From contig QANT01004553.1 in the NCBI GenBank assembly GCA_003254885.1, forward strand, positions 1 to 64,000: DNA of 64,000 bases, in the 5' to 3' direction. The stretch comes from Purshia tridentata. Taxonomy: Eukaryota; Streptophyta; Magnoliopsida; Rosales; Rosaceae. Position 1 is the first letter of the stretch, and each line of letters starts with the position of its first letter. This document shows, piece by piece, positions 37,358 through 50,384 of this stretch. The translations under genes and the position numbers were made by a program. The notes under the pieces are model-generated. The model worked only from the letters and a program-made list of their open reading frames with translations. It did no database searches and was not told the origin of the DNA.

Positions 37358-38650
37358 CTAATTGTGAACCCTGGCCGCAAAGCCACCCACAAAGTCTGGG
37401 CACTGGAACATGCTCTCCATCATCATCATCGAGTGATCTGCGCCACCGCCCATCTGCATGTCATTGTAAAATGGCACTTCCACTGATCCATTGAAGTTTC
37501 CAAACACTTGTTGCTGCTGCTGCGGCACCTCCTGCTGCTCGTAGTTGAAGCAAAGACCCAGATGCTCATTCTTCATATTCTTTGAGCCATGATCAAAGGG
37601 TTGGGTTACGGACATAAAAGACGAGGAGGCAGCTGGAAGAAGAGGATTATTATCATTATATTCGGGTTTTGAAGGAGGAAGGTCACACTTTCTGGAGGAG
37701 GGTTTTGGGAAAAAGCGGTGAATCACCTCTTCTAACAACCCCGAATCCGATGGTTCCATTGCGAAGAACTCGGACGAGTCATCAACATCGTCAGCGGTGG
37801 TTTTGGTGGAATAATTACTAGAATCCATGTGAGGAGCAGTAGCAGTCATAGAAGAAGAGGCTGAGAAATTATAGGTAGAAGGAGAAGCAGCAGATGAGAA
37901 AGTAGTAGGGGTGGTAGGAAAAGAAGACGACCCATTCATGTACGGAAATTGGTTGTTATAAAAGCCCGGAGCAGATGACGAGACCGAATTGGAAGGGTTT
38001 GATGATGAAGAATTGTTACTATTATTATTCATGAAATTCCTGAGGAATAGCATGTTGAGAGAAGCAGCAGTAGCAGTAGCAGAAGCACTTCCACTCCTCT
38101 CTGAAACGGACCCAGAAGCCGACAAGTCGTTCATGTTATAATTACCAGTAGATTGGTGTGTAAACGGCGCCCAGTTCGACGCATGTCCTCCGTAGCAGCC
38201 ACGAGCTGTTGGGAGCTGGTTCTTGACGGACGGCTGGGATTGCTTCTGGAAGCTGAACGGAGATGCGAGCAGATGGTCCGTGACGGAGTGAGGCGGCGAC
38301 GCTGGGTACACGAAGTTGGTCCGAGCCTTGAGGCCCCGCATGGCTCGAGCGGCGCAGTCGTAGGCGCATGCTGCCTCCTCAGCCGTGTCGAAGGTGCCGA
38401 GCCAGCGCCTTTCCTTGGACTGTGGGTCCCGGATCTCCGCAGCGTAACGGCCCCACGGCCTGCGTCGCACTCCACGGTATCTCATTGTGCCGCCGCCAGA
38501 GCCGGCGGTGGTGTCTCTCAGGGACCGCTTGTTGGTGGTGGTGGCAGTAGGGTTGGCTGATTTTTTTGGGAGATCAGGGATTGGGGCGCGTACTGGGTCG
38601 GTTTCGGAGACGTGGGTCAAACCGTTGAGTCTTCTGAATGCTTCTTCCAT
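37358..38650 (-). CDS. ESR2: AP2/ERF transcription factor, ESR2/DRNL-like
   Basis: An intronless 430-residue protein starting [14 protein letters not shown]. The single AP2/ERF domain occupies residues about 57-116 ([19 protein letters not shown], then [20 protein letters not shown]). The Ala and Asp that mark ERF rather than DREB types are present, and the flank [12 protein letters not shown] is typical of subgroup VIIIb (ESR1/DRN, ESR2/DRNL). The MEEA start, an acidic motif [17 protein letters not shown] and the extreme C-terminus GGFAARVHN also fit ESR proteins. Between them lie Ser/Asn/Ala-rich and poly-Gln low-complexity stretches. In Arabidopsis, ESR1 and ESR2 act redundantly in embryo patterning, organ initiation and shoot regeneration. 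The exact ESR1-versus-ESR2 assignment is less certain than the subgroup. Confidence 0.92.
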   Translation of the reverse strand: MEEAFRRLNGLTHVSETDPVRAPIPDLPKKSANPTATTTNKRSLRDTTAGSGGGTMRYRGVRRRPWGRYAAEIRDPQSKERRWLGTFDTAEEAACAYDCAARAMRGLKARTNFVYPASPPHSVTDHLLASPFSFQKQSQPSVKNQLPTARGCYGGHASNWAPFTHQSTGNYNMNDLSASGSVSERSGSASATATAASLNMLFLRNFMNNNSNNSSSSNPSNSVSSSAPGFYNNQFPYMNGSSSFPTTPTTFSSAASPSTYNFSASSSMTATAPHMDSSNYSTKTTADDVDDSSEFFAMEPSDSGLLEEVIHRFFPKPSSRKCDLPPSKPEYNDNNPLLPAASSSFMSVTQPFDHGSKNMKNEHLGLCFNYEQQEVPQQQQQVFGNFNGSVEVPFYNDMQMGGGADHSMMMMESMFQCPDFVGGFAARVHN

Positions 38651-38736
38651 TTTTGGTATTGAAAGAGAGAGTGGGTGGTGGTTTGGTTGGGTTTGTTAAT
38701 GGTTGCAAGTAGTAGAGCACTGTGGATGTGTGGGTG

Positions 38737-38744
38737 TATTTATA
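38737..38744 (-). promoter_or_regulatory. TATA box of the ESR2-like gene
   Basis: The minus strand reads GCTATAAATACACCC about 90 bases before the ATG at 38650, consistent with a 5' UTR of about 60 bases. Confidence 0.65.
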
Positions 38745-38759
38745 GCTGAGGAGAAGAGA

Positions 38760-40463
38760 AGGGTAGGAGGTGGAATTGTGGAAAGTGAATGATTTATGAT
38801 GTTATTTCATTTCCATGCATGGTGTGCAACACAAAATTCGAAAAAGTAGAGAATCCAGCTAGGGGTTTCTTAGAGGTTTATTCTAACTAACGACTAGGAT
38901 CTTCTACTGGCCCAACCGTCCGTGACTTAGAGGGCCATGATCATTTTCTTTTTTTCTTTTTTCTTTTTCTGATAAAGTTTTTTTTTTTATTTGATACTGA
39001 ACTTGTACAGATATACTTTTTTGGTGTTTTAGATAAGAGACTCTATATACGATTATTTCCTCCCTAAGACGTAAGAGGGTACCTCTAGTCTCTTTGAATG
39101 TTACCTTTTCAAAAGCAAATAAATGTAAATGTAAATAATGCTTAATAAATATTTGTACTCGCTGTATATCATACGTTGGTTTATAATTGTGAAGGTACCA
39201 CTTTATTAAAAAGTGAATCAAATCGAGTCCACAGTGTTTATTTATTTCGGTTAAAATCTTAATGTCTGTGATATAAAAAGTGGCCACGTACATTTAGTCA
39301 GTTCAATTCATTTCTCACATTATCTTCAATTATTATAAAGAGGATTTTGTAAAAGTCAACCAAACTCAAATTCTTTTCTATACTAATTCTCTGTACTAAA
39401 TACTAATAGATAATTTGTAGTATAATAAGAATATTTATCAAAATTAGTATTTCATGGTATGAATTGATAAAAAAAACAGAGTAGAATAATTCATAATTTT
39501 CACCACATATTCTTGTGACGTGTGGTAGGTTCATTTCGTGTGACAGCTCAGAACACTATTGGGGAGAGTAATTGTCATGGCCTATTTCCAAGAGGAATGA
39601 AAGAAAAGTAGGAGGGGGAGTGGAAGTAAAGAATATGACTGATGTGGATTGAAGATTTTAATGACATTGAAGTAATTATAGGTTCCTTTTCAACCTCCAT
39701 CTTTCAAACCCAAAAACCATAAAAAAATAAAAAAACCCAAATGACCCACATTTTCTGAAAATGGGTCTATACACCTACACGTCTCCATCGAACATGTAAT
39801 CGAAACAATGAAAGAGCCGCGGGAGTTTTGGACAATTAACATAAAGTAAACTGCTGTAGAGCTTTTGTTGTTTTCTCTAAAAAAAATTATGAGGCGTTGG
39901 AAGGAGAGAGAGACGAAGAAGTTCCTTTTTTCCGTTTACCAAAAAAGAAGAAGTCCTTTTTTTTCTCTGTGTCTCTACTTTGTGATTATCAATCTGAATG
40001 ATTACACTGGCGGCGCAGAAGTTGTTCCTCCCACTTTGCTTTTTGTTATATTTTTCTAGCTTTCATATGTGCTACACAGTTTATCCATTTATGCAATTTT
40101 CGATGGGGCAACCTGATTTTGCATTAGTGATAGGTTTAGGGTTTCAAAACCAAGGATTTATGGGTCACATGGACCTGTCTCTGATATAGGGGGTCTTTAA
40201 AGGAATCGGGTTTAGACCTTTTAGGTTCTGTTTGTTGTGGGATGGAGACTAAAGTTTTCTGTGGATTGTACTCCTTGAGTCAGAAGAAAACGAAACAAGC
40301 TTAAGAAGAAAACGAAACAAGCTTTCTACTCAGTCCTTACTCTTATGTTTATTTAACCTTCTTTCAAGTTTCTTTGGCCAAAAAAAAAAAAAAACCTTCT
40401 TTCAAGTTTCAGCTCCACCCCCATAAGTAATCTTTCTTGTAATTGTGAAGTTGGCACTTCACT
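38760..40463. other. ESR2-like upstream region, no gene seen
   Basis: AT-rich sequence with an A-run near 40381-40394 and the phrase ccttctttcaagttt duplicated (about 40359 and 40396). Short frames at 38904-39293 (minus) and 39865-40189 (plus) have no family signal. Developmental regulatory elements of the ESR2-like gene may lie here, but I cannot point to one. Confidence 0.5.
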
Positions 40464-40470
40464 ATTCATA

Positions 40471-40750
40471 TTAGGGATGACAATGCAGCGAGTTTGTCAA
40501 TACTATATTCCTCTTCATCAAATAAATGATGTTTTCATTGAGTATACGGATGTTCAATATTGTTTTTAAATTTTTTGTTTTCTTAGTAAAATGATGTTAA
40601 GTTACAAAAATAATAATATAAAATTAAAATATAATCATATATTATATTATATAATATACTTATTAAGTTAAACGTATATACAAAACGAGGTGAAAAGATG
40701 TGTTACATATCCAATTAATCGTGCCAGGGCCAGGAAATTTTGCTATCCCT
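40471..40750. mobile_element. hAT-type MITE, 280 bp, with target duplication
   Basis: The element starts TTAGGGATGACAATG and ends TTTTGCTATCCCT; the inverted end reads AGGGATAGCAAAATT. It is flanked by attcata on both sides (40464-40470 and 40751-40757), extendable to 8 bp with one mismatch. An 8-bp duplication and TAGGG(R)TGRCAA termini are typical of plant hAT elements. The interior is AT-rich and non-coding, so it would need a transposase in trans. Confidence 0.65.
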
Positions 40751-40757
40751 ATTCATA

Positions 40758-43228
40758 ATAATAATCTATTTTCTTACCAAAGTCATTTGATGAAATATTG
40801 GTCCCAATATCATTTTTGTAATTTTTAAATTGGGTAGACAATGTATAATCACAATCTATATTTTACTTAAGCTTGTTGACTAATTCCAACTAATGAGTTA
40901 AATTTTGAATTTCGAGGATCCATAAACAAAGAAATTTCAATTTCAACAAAAGTAAACATAAACGATAGAAATTATTATCTAATTCACCCCATTTATTCGG
41001 TCAAAATAGAACCAACCCGCAGCCACAAATATTAAAGAAAAGATTCACATCCATTTATTTTGAGAATATCCTTTGAATAACTTGGGGCTACTCTTGATGA
41101 CAATAAATTATTTTGTATAATTGTAATACTGTTATATAGTGTGTTTAATTCACGTATTATAATATAAGTAAATGTTATTATAGAATTATTATATCCTACA
41201 AATATAAAATCATCATCCACATATATATAATATCATACCACGTGATTATGTTATGATTTTATATGATAATTTTGCCTCAACAACCCTCCATACTACTGCA
41301 TATTAATAAATTAAAAACTAATTACAATGAGTAAAAAGCTCTTTTAGCAGACTTCAATTTCTGGTCTGTAGTATATTTTCAGCACTACATAGTAGCAAAT
41401 TATGTACCCTAATTTCCTTAATAAAAAAAACTTTGTTTAACTCATTTCATTTAAGAAACCATTATTCTTTACAAACAAACTACACTTTAACATCATTACT
41501 CAAAGGAAAACATTTTGTACATGATGTCAAACTATAAATTTATGGTTAAATAAAAAAAAGTTTGACATTAATTAACTAAACATTCTTTTTCAAGAAATAA
41601 ACACAAATATTGTACAAAAATTCCTTCCCAATGTAACTCTGCAGGGCAAATTAAACCTCGATCGGTTCGAATGGGAGAGGGGTTGGGAAATATTACTGGG
41701 AGTCTGGGACTGTTCCATTTTAAGCTCTACGTACCCCTCGATCTGCTTTTTAGCTGAACCACCAAAACTCAGGGCACCAAACAACCCGTTAGTCACATAA
41801 ACAAACCTCAGAATTACCCAAGAGCCCAAGACAGACCATTGGGCCTGTTCATGCATGCACATCAATATTTGCATCTTCAATTTCATATTTATTTTTCATC
41901 TAGATTTTGTTGCTCTGTAATTAAAAGATAAGTTTTAAAAAAATATTTATAAATATAGTCAGTCGACTCAGTCCATCATTAATCATCCGAATGACGTTAT
42001 GATCATGCCCATGCCTATATCGTTCAAATCAAACCACGACTGTGTGTATATCTCACAAGCAAGAATGCAAGATTAATGTTGACACATGCTATCATTTCAA
42101 ATTAAGAGGACCTGAGACAATTATTCATAACAGAAAACTGGTGGCTTCAAGACGAGAGGGGCTTTCATGGGCATGCATTAATTGGGCACCTCTCATAAAA
42201 AGGTGGATTCATATATTGTAACTTCCACCTCTTTGTGAGAAGTGTCCATGGAAGCCTCACACACCTCCAAGACAGTCACTTCTTATAAGAAGGTGTTGTC
42301 ATGAATATGACAATTGAAAACTGACCCAAAAGGCCAAAAGAGAAAAATAATATTAATACATGAGACAAGAGAGTCTGAGATCGTCTGAGAGATTTTAAAA
42401 ACGACGGTGGGGGGTTTGAATTAATTAAAGGGTTTAGAAGGAAGGAGACGCCAAGATTTTAACGACAAGAAGATCGGTGGTGTCAGAAGCAGGCACTAGA
42501 ATCAATACATAGAGAGTAGTAAGCAGCTTTTTGGCAGTAGTATTAGTAGGATGGGAAATGAAAAGCCCCACAGACTTTATGATCATCCACCTCCATTTCC
42601 ATGGAATTAAATTAATTTCAAAATAATTTTAATTATTTTTTTCAGGATTTGGGTAGTAGTAGGTAGCAGCCTAGTAGGGAATGTCTTGGATATGCATTTC
42701 AATTTTCATGCAATGTTTAATTCAATTCAATGCACAACTTGTACATGCCAGGCTTATTCCCAGGAAATTATAAATGTAATTCATTGTACTCTGTCCAATA
42801 TTGTCTAATAGTGTTTTTCATTGTCTTTGATGACATATAAATTCTACTGCATGCATTAATGTACAATACATCTCTCCCTCTTAAATGAAAAGCATATATA
42901 TCTGTTGTTCGAATTTACATCACCTCTTGAGTTTTGAATTTGGGGGGCCAATTCAGAATATATACATGAACATAATATCAATGTGAGCAATTATGATGCC
43001 TCATTTCTTGGGAAGCATATATAAATTCCAATATGATTCCTCTCCCCTCCAACGACAAAAAAAAACAAAGGAAATAAAATTGTTGTTTTATGACATGAGC
43101 CACAGCTTTTAACGGTTCTACACTGTTTGTGGGAAAACCTAGCCTTCCCACCAAAGCAAACACCAATGTCTCCTGAATCTGATATACAAGATAGGCTCTA
43201 CCAGAACAGCAAAGAAAATTGCTGGGAA

Positions 43229-43261
<33 letters not shown>

Positions 43262-43856
43262 ATATCATAATATGCTTTCATTAAGATCGCTGACTGCAAC
43301 CTTCTTCTCTGTTTGGTTCGTACAAGAGCATATCCCGATCCAATTCCTTTTTCGCAGATCACACAGATACGCTCACGGCTTTAAGTCCACTCTGTGGGGT
43401 CCTCCTTACTACTTGCTATTATAAAATTAGGGCAATATTATGGTAGCTCATCAATACATAGTGAATTTGTACCCAACATCTAGTTAAGAATCAACAAAAC
43501 CAATCATTCATTAACATATAAGCAACTAAAAAAATTGGTAATTATCATAACCTAAGTTACTGGTAATTTTCAAGATACTTTTCTTTTCTTTTTTAATAAT
43601 AATTTATGACCAAAAAATAAACTCACTTAAAAAATCAGAATAATAAGTAGATTTATTTTGTACAAATAAATTCACACTTTGTAACATAAAAAGCTTGAGA
43701 GTGCGGCAATTTGAAAATTCAGAAAAAGTGTTTAAATATCCTTTTAAAATGATTAAATTTTGATAATATATCCGAAACATGTAGGCTATAAGAAATCCCA
43801 CTTCCCCTTACAGAATGTCAAACAGGTGAAACATTTGCAGATATTAGGTCACTGCA
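40758..43856. other. Intergenic, no gene seen
   Basis: About 3 kb of AT-rich DNA. The minus frame at 41590-41886 (98 residues) and the one at 42978-43166 have no family signature or promoter context. A (TC)n run lies near 43230-43252. Confidence 0.6.
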
Positions 43857-43966
43857 AGGTCAGAGAGAATTAAGAGAGAGAGAGAGAGAGAAGTCATAGG
43901 GGGCGGGCGAGGACAGCTAGCGAAGAAAGAGAGATGTACACACACCCACACCCACACCCACACACA

Positions 43967-44003
<37 letters not shown>

Positions 44004-44069
44004 CAACTGACCAAAATAGAGAGAGACCTAAAGGGTGAATTGTTGTTTTTCCTGAAAGGTCAGAGAGAA

Positions 44070-44104
<35 letters not shown>

Positions 44105-44252
44105 CATAGGGGGCGGGCGAGGAAAGCTAGCGAAGAAAGAGAGATGTACACACACCCACACCCACACCCACACCCACACAGTCACACACACACACACACA
44201 GAGCAACTGACCAAAATAGAGAGACCTAAAGGGTGAATTGTTGTTTTTCCTG
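43857..44252. repeat. Tandemly duplicated GA/CA microsatellite block, about 197 bp x 2
   Basis: Copy 1 (43857-44054) and copy 2 (44057-44252) share the order: aaggtcagagagaattaag, (GA)n, a short unique GC-rich spacer (gggggcgggcgagga), (CA)n with CCCACA variants, gagcaactgaccaaaatag, and ttgttgtttttcctg. The copies differ mainly in dinucleotide run length and a few bases in the CA part. Confidence 0.93.
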
Positions 44253-46602
44253 TCTTTAGACTTTAGGTTACTTGTTTAGGTGCAAATTAAATAAACAAGA
44301 GGAAACCTACCTTAACCAAATTACCATTATGGCTCCTGTGGAAATCAATACGTATTACCAAACATAACCACCGACCAAAAATGGACTCTTTAGCACTTTC
44401 AACTCAATATCTTCTATAATTATAACTTTGATGGAGAGTATTATTAAGCCCAATTTTTACCGATCGACTTTAACCATCAGTTTTATTATTAATAGACTAA
44501 CTTATTCTAAGATTTATAACAATTATTATAGTTTAAATATTAAATTTCAACTTCCAAATGTTGAGCGCAGTTATATGAACTTGAAGTTGAAGACTTAAAG
44601 TCTTAAACTCTCTACCATTGATACTTAGGGAACTTCTCTTGTGTGAAATTCCCATGTAGAAAGAGTGTGAAAAAAAAATTACAGTCACAAGCAGAAGCGA
44701 AGTTTATCTGATACTTGATTTCAACCTTATTAGATCCAAATTCCAATTAATGGCCACGTCATTTAGCTAGATAGCTACTTAGTACTTGCAAAAAGGATGC
44801 AAATGAAGTCTCTAATTAACCACGTGACTGTTATTAAATTTATTTTCCAGTACTATTGGGCTATTGAATGATTAAATTGATCATCCATAATTTAGACTAC
44901 TACCAGCTGGCTAGCTACTTAATTATAAGTCATTGGGTTTAATTATTGTATAATAACTATTTCCCCTAAATTTACACTTATTGCACCAATATGATTATAT
45001 GACGGTTCGTGATTTGGAAAAGCTAAATAATTAAGCTGCTTCTTCTATATGTAATCTTCATTTCTATTTTTTGGATACTGTGCTCATTTTGTAATTAATT
45101 CCTTCACATTAGAAAATTTAAGTAATTTTCTTACCAAAAAAAGAACAAAAAAGTAAACTTTTTGTTAAAAATGTTTTCGGTACAATATAATATATTAATA
45201 GTAACGTTATTGGTAAAATTACCAGCTGGGTCAATCGATAGAGAGATGTCACTGGCAAATATATACTTTTTTTTTCTTGGAGATAAGTAACGAGTAATTG
45301 CAGCTTTCTATGAATATGTAAATGCGAGACTGCAAACTTACAGTTGTTGGCAGATGAATTTGTATCCATCCATAGTAGTAATTCTTACAATTATTAATAT
45401 TGCATATATACATTTACTCATTTAATTTACATATATCCGTAGGTAAGGCCCAGGGTATGCATGAACAGAAGGTGTTTGGAAAACTCATACCTCAATTACT
45501 TTCCCGTCTTGTACTGTGTGTATTGAACAAGAATAAATATGTGTACATGTCCAACAAAACTGCAGCGGAGTATTAAATTTGCCCATTTTTCCTTCAATAT
45601 ATGCCTAAAAAGTAATGTAATAAATTAAAATTATAAGCAAAAAAGAGAAAAGACATATAGATAATAGATTGAGCCAATTAGAAAGGAAATGTGGTATAAA
45701 GCCAGTTTTTATAAAACATGTAGGAGGGGCAAAAAGAGAAGTCTGAGATGTAAATTTATGCTAATGTCGGAGTTGTGAAGAGAAGTAGCTTTCTTATAGA
45801 TTCAGTGTCAGAATCGATATTGGGTGTGATAAGTTACCCAGCAATCATGTGCCACGTGTGAACATTGAACTTTTGATGCGTGCCGTTTATTTGTTTTTTA
45901 GACTTTTAGCTGTGTGAGTGACTAATAGCCCTAGAGTGTGTAGAGTTACTAGACTACTCATCATTATGCCCCTATTACTGCTCTTAATTTTCCGGCTGCT
46001 TTGCATGCCCTGCAATGCAATAGTTGACTTTCTGATCGACCCAAATTCTATACATTAATCACAATTATTAATTAACTTTCATTTTTTCTATTATGAAATA
46101 ATAATAATAATAATAATAATTCTCTCGTGTCAATTAAGGAGAATCGAGGAGAGGCGTGCAACACAACACATTACCCAACCTGCTTAATTTGCTTTCTGTT
46201 TCTGCTTTTCATGGACGACAATGAATTAATGAATGTCATTAGCTGTTACGTACCACATGTCCCACATGATCGAGATATATAGTATAGGTGATAGGGCTAG
46301 GTGTTTTTCACTAGCTTCTATACTTCTCTATATTCAGCCTTAGTTTACATGTATTATATGAACTATATATATATATATATATATATGGTCGATATGGTGG
46401 TAGTGGGTACGTTATGTACGTGCATGGTACTACTGCATGCTTACTGCTCATTTACAACTTTGTCGTCCTCTTTAGAGCTTTCTAGCTTTGTGCTTCTTCT
46501 AGAAGTTCTTTGATTCGTACCATATATGCATATGCTTACCGATTCATCCTCCTCATTCCCTTCTAATTCTGCCATTTCAGCCGACGTGACCCTTATATTT
46601 GG
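44253..46602. other. Intergenic, no gene seen
   Basis: AT-rich DNA with an (ATA)n run near 46095-46120 and a (TA)n run near 46364-46386. No reading frame with family features was found. Confidence 0.6.
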
Positions 46603-46606
46603 TTGG

Positions 46607-48127
46607 GTCAATTATAAAAAAATCACAAAAATAATTTAATATTTCATAATAGTCAATGATTTACTTATTGACTAAAATAAAATTTTTGAAATTATGCACA
46701 ATAAATCCTGTCACAAAATATAGATATATTTACCATATTTGCCACTTTGCTTAAAGTAGATATATTTACCTTTTCTTGTCACATTGCTTATTTCCAGAAA
46801 CTAAAGATGAAAGAATTAGACATGTGGCAATATTAACATAATTAACTAACAACTATTAACAATTATTAGACACGTGCTTATTTCTTTTTTTTTTCTTTTT
46901 TCTCCTTTTTTTTTCTTCATCTTTTTTCTCTTCATCCTCCTATTTAAGATGCATATTAGACATATGTAATGTACATATTAGACATTGTTTTTTAATTAAA
47001 AATTGTTGCATAGTTTCAAAAACATATTAGACACTGTCAGGCAGTGTCTAATATGCCAATTTTGAATAAGAAATTGTCACACAGTTTTGGAAACATATTA
47101 GACACCGTCAAGTAATGTGCATATTAGACACTGTTGGTCATTGTGCATATTATACATTGTCATGCAATGTTTAATATGTCGATTTCAAATCAAAAAGGTC
47201 ACACAATTTCAATAACATATTAGACATTGTTAATAATTGTGTGATAGATACTGATTTCATTATTTGTAAAATCCTAAACAGATATTGTCGCACAGATACT
47301 GATTTTCAGTATTTAAAGAAACTTAAATAAATATTGTCACACATATACTCAAAAAAATCACACATTTTTTTCAAATCAGTAGCTATATCACATTATCCAA
47401 AACTAGGAAAAAAAAAAAAACCCAACATCACCCCTAAAATAGACACTATTAATAATGGTGCGATAGATACTGATTTCAGTATTTGTAAAAACCTAAACAT
47501 ATACTATCACACAGATACTAATTTTCAGTATCTAAAGAAACCTAAACGAAAATTGTCATACATATACTAAACAAAATCACACATTTTTACCAAATCAATA
47601 GCTGTATCACAGTGTCCGAAACTAGAAGGAAAAAAAAAAAAAAACCCAACATAACCCCTAAAACCCCCATAAACACAAAATCAAGATAAACCGAATTTAA
47701 AATCAAAATAACAAAACAAAGTAAATCAAAATTATAAACTAAATGAAACATATACTGTCAAACAGTAAACAAATTAAAACATATACTGTCAGTTCTTGCT
47801 TTGGAAAGCTTGAGGATGAGCTAGACTAAGAGAAAATGAAATTGGACGAGCCAAACTCAGACGAAATGAAATTGGAAAAGCCAAACTTGAAGAAGAATGT
47901 ACTGAACAAAACAGCCACAAAAATAGTATTAAACAAAAAGCAATATTGTAAATACAATATATAAAATAACTATTAAAAAAAAAAAGGCATGCAAGTGGCT
48001 GACATGAAAGGCCCATTGACCTTTTTGTAATAAAAATATAAAACCCACTAATCATTGTAGGGAAAAAAAAACCCGTTATGATTTTTATGTAATTTTCAAA
48101 TTAGTCATTGATTTTTATGTAATTTTC
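46607..48127. mobile_element. AT-rich repeat element, possibly non-autonomous Mutator-like
   Basis: The left end (gtcaattataaaaaaatca, 46607) and the inverted right end (gaaaattacataaaaatca, ending 48127) match at about 15 of 19 positions. The interior is full of repeats of catattagacactgt and atactgtcacacagatac, includes a perfect 14-bp palindrome arm pair (47023-47055), and a 219-bp tandem duplication (about 47223-47441 and 47442-47663). No transposase is visible. Boundaries and family are tentative, and a clean target duplication was not found. Confidence 0.35.
47223..47663. repeat. 219-bp tandem duplication
   Basis: Two diverged copies begin with gacattgtt/gacactatt aataat and end at an A-run plus cccaacatmacccctaaaa. 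Each contains gatagatactgatttcagtatttgtaaa-type sequence. Divergence is well above that of the other tandem duplications in the window, so this one is older. Confidence 0.8.
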
Positions 48128-48829
48128 TATATTTTGTTTTAGTACTTACTGAAAATAAAAAAACAAAAATAATTATATTTAGGATTAAATACCTAGTTTC
48201 AATACTTTTTTAGAAAATTAGTATCACTTATAATTTTTAGGTTTATCTACTAACTAATGAATTTGATTTTTAGAATAAGTCACAAATTTACAGCCTATTT
48301 GTTTTAGGCTTTATTTGTTTGACAAATTTGCCCTTAGCCCATTGTTTTGGGCTGTATTTGTTTCATTGTTTTCTAAATCCCAATTTTATTTTTTTAGTTA
48401 TTTTTATGTTTGTTTTATTACTTCTTTTTTCGAATTTGAAGGGTATTTCCCTATTTTGCTCCATTTACCCTCCTAGGGTATAGAATTGTCTTGGTAAAAT
48501 TCTAAAGCTAAACTCTAACATAAAAGCCATTAAACCAATGCAACATGGTATTATTTTTAATAGTTGGAGGTTTCAAATTAGGTACTATTTTTATATAATA
48601 TGTAAAAAATCTCCAGCAACAGCTATATGCCCATATAAATAATATAATGTTTGTGATTGCTAGTTTGGGTGTGAGATTTAGAGTTTATATACTTAATTTT
48701 GTTTGAGCTAGCAAATGCGTAAATAAGTTAATAACTATGTATATTTATATATTCTGACTCTTTAAATAGTCAATTGGTAGGTAAACTAAAAGTGTGGTTA
48801 TGTTTTGATAGCTAAACTTAGTGGAGTGT

Positions 48830-49255
48830 ATTGTATATGGATTTTAAAAGACTTTTATGGAGTTTAAAAGTCATGTGGTATTCAATTAAGACTTTTAAAG
48901 ACTTTAAAAAAGTAGATAAAAATCTATATGTATTCAATTAAGAATGTTAAAGAGTCTATAAAAATAATATGGTATTCAATTAAGACTTTTAATGATTTTT
49001 AAAAAGTTCATAAAAATCTATGTGTATTCAAAAAGTCATAGACTTTTATAGACTTCATTTAATGATGGATTTCTAAAGACTTTGGAAGACTTTTATGTGT
49101 ATTTCAAAGTCATTATAAATCCGACCTATTCTCTGCAGATTTATAAGGATTTCTATAGACTCTGTAAAACTCTGTAGAACTCTATAAAAATCTATAAATT
49201 CTGCAAAAGTCTACAACTTGAAAAAAATCTATAAAAGTTTGCACCCCCAGAGTTT
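48830..49255. mobile_element. MITE-like element with subterminal repeats
   Basis: From ggagtgtattgtatatgg to tttgcacccccagagt, the segment is built of many degenerate copies of gacttttaaaga, tctataaaaatctat and gtattcaattaag in both orientations. The left end (GGAGTGTA) and inverted right end (GGGGGTGCA) are roughly complementary. Such subterminal repeat-rich, non-coding elements are common plant DNA-transposon derivatives. The superfamily and target duplication are not established. Confidence 0.4.
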
Positions 49256-49884
49256 ATTGTATTTTAGTAGTTTTAATAAAATAACCTAAATACAAATAGT
49301 GAGTTGAAATTTTGATTTGATTTTTCTTTTTGTTAGTTGGGAAAAGACCATGAAGGGCAATTAGTTGTTGAAATCACTCGAAGAAAGTAAGGTCTGACTT
49401 TTGAGAGAAAATTGGATGGTCCTAAGATGACTAATCGGAGAGTGGTCCTATAAACCTATGCAAATTACCCATGAGGCAAAAAGAGCGATTTATGAGGGAA
49501 AAATTTAACAAAGTCTTTCTATAAATATCTCGTGACTAATGGACTTAATTACGAATGAACCCCCATTTCTAAATTGAAGTTTGCATATTCTCATAACGAT
49601 ATGATTTTTTTTTTTTTGTTCATAGCAAAAATTCATGTGCCCTCACCTGGGCTTTATAGCAGTGAGCGCAACAAATTGGGCCCTGACAGCCCATTTCAGC
49701 TTCATGTGCAAAATATTGACAAGTTGGGCCTTTGCAGTTACAAACTTACAACTTAGCAGGATGGACGGGATATAAATAAGTTGGGGTAAATTTTAAACAA
49801 AAACTTTTACAAAACTGCTACGAATATCGCTAATTCACTAATTATAATATGGATAGACAATGTGTTTTTACTTTTAGGGTGATT

Positions 49885-50308
49885 TTTTTTAAAGTCCATT
49901 TTAGAATATTTACTGTTTATCCAGCCCAGGCGTTACAGTGAATTACTGTAGCGGCTCACTTTTAAAAATTCCGTTGCTACAGTAACGACGTTACTATAGC
50001 GTGCGCTACAGTAATTTTAAGAATTGTTACTATCTGACAGTAACAATTTTTATTTTGCAAAAAACTTAAAAATAAGACAACTTATACAAATTTGGGTTTT
50101 TTTTAAAACCCATTTCAGAAAATTGGCTATTTATCCGATCCACTTGTTACAGTGAATTACTGTAGCAACACACTTTTAGAAAAAACCCAATACTACAATA
50201 GCAGCATTATTGTAACGCGCTACAATATCTTTGAGAATTATTACTGTCTAACAGTAGCAATTCTTACTTTGCAAAATAAACTTAAAAATAACGCAACTTA
50301 TACAAACT
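49885..50308. repeat. Two diverged 212-bp tandem units with palindromic GTTACTGT motifs
   Basis: Unit 1 (about 49885-50096) and unit 2 (about 50097-50308) both read T-run, aa-cccattt, ttatccgatcca-like, gttacagtgaattactgtag, then a cluster of gttact/agtaac inverted repeats, ttgcaaaataaacttaaaaat and acttatacaaa. Each unit contains several small stem-forming palindromes such as ttacagtgaattactgtaa-like sequences. There is no coding potential. Confidence 0.75.
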
Positions 50309-50384
50309 TACATTTTTGTTGTGTATAAACACATCCAAAATAGCTTAAAAGCCCTTTTTTTTTTTTTTTTNTTTTTCTATATTT

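Noticed and set aside
38131-38699. Several long frames on both strands across the AP2 region.
   Set aside because: Shadows of the GC-rich, strongly supported ESR2-like coding sequence.
41590-41886. 98-residue minus-strand frame.
   Set aside because: No family features, no promoter context and no splice partners; likely chance.
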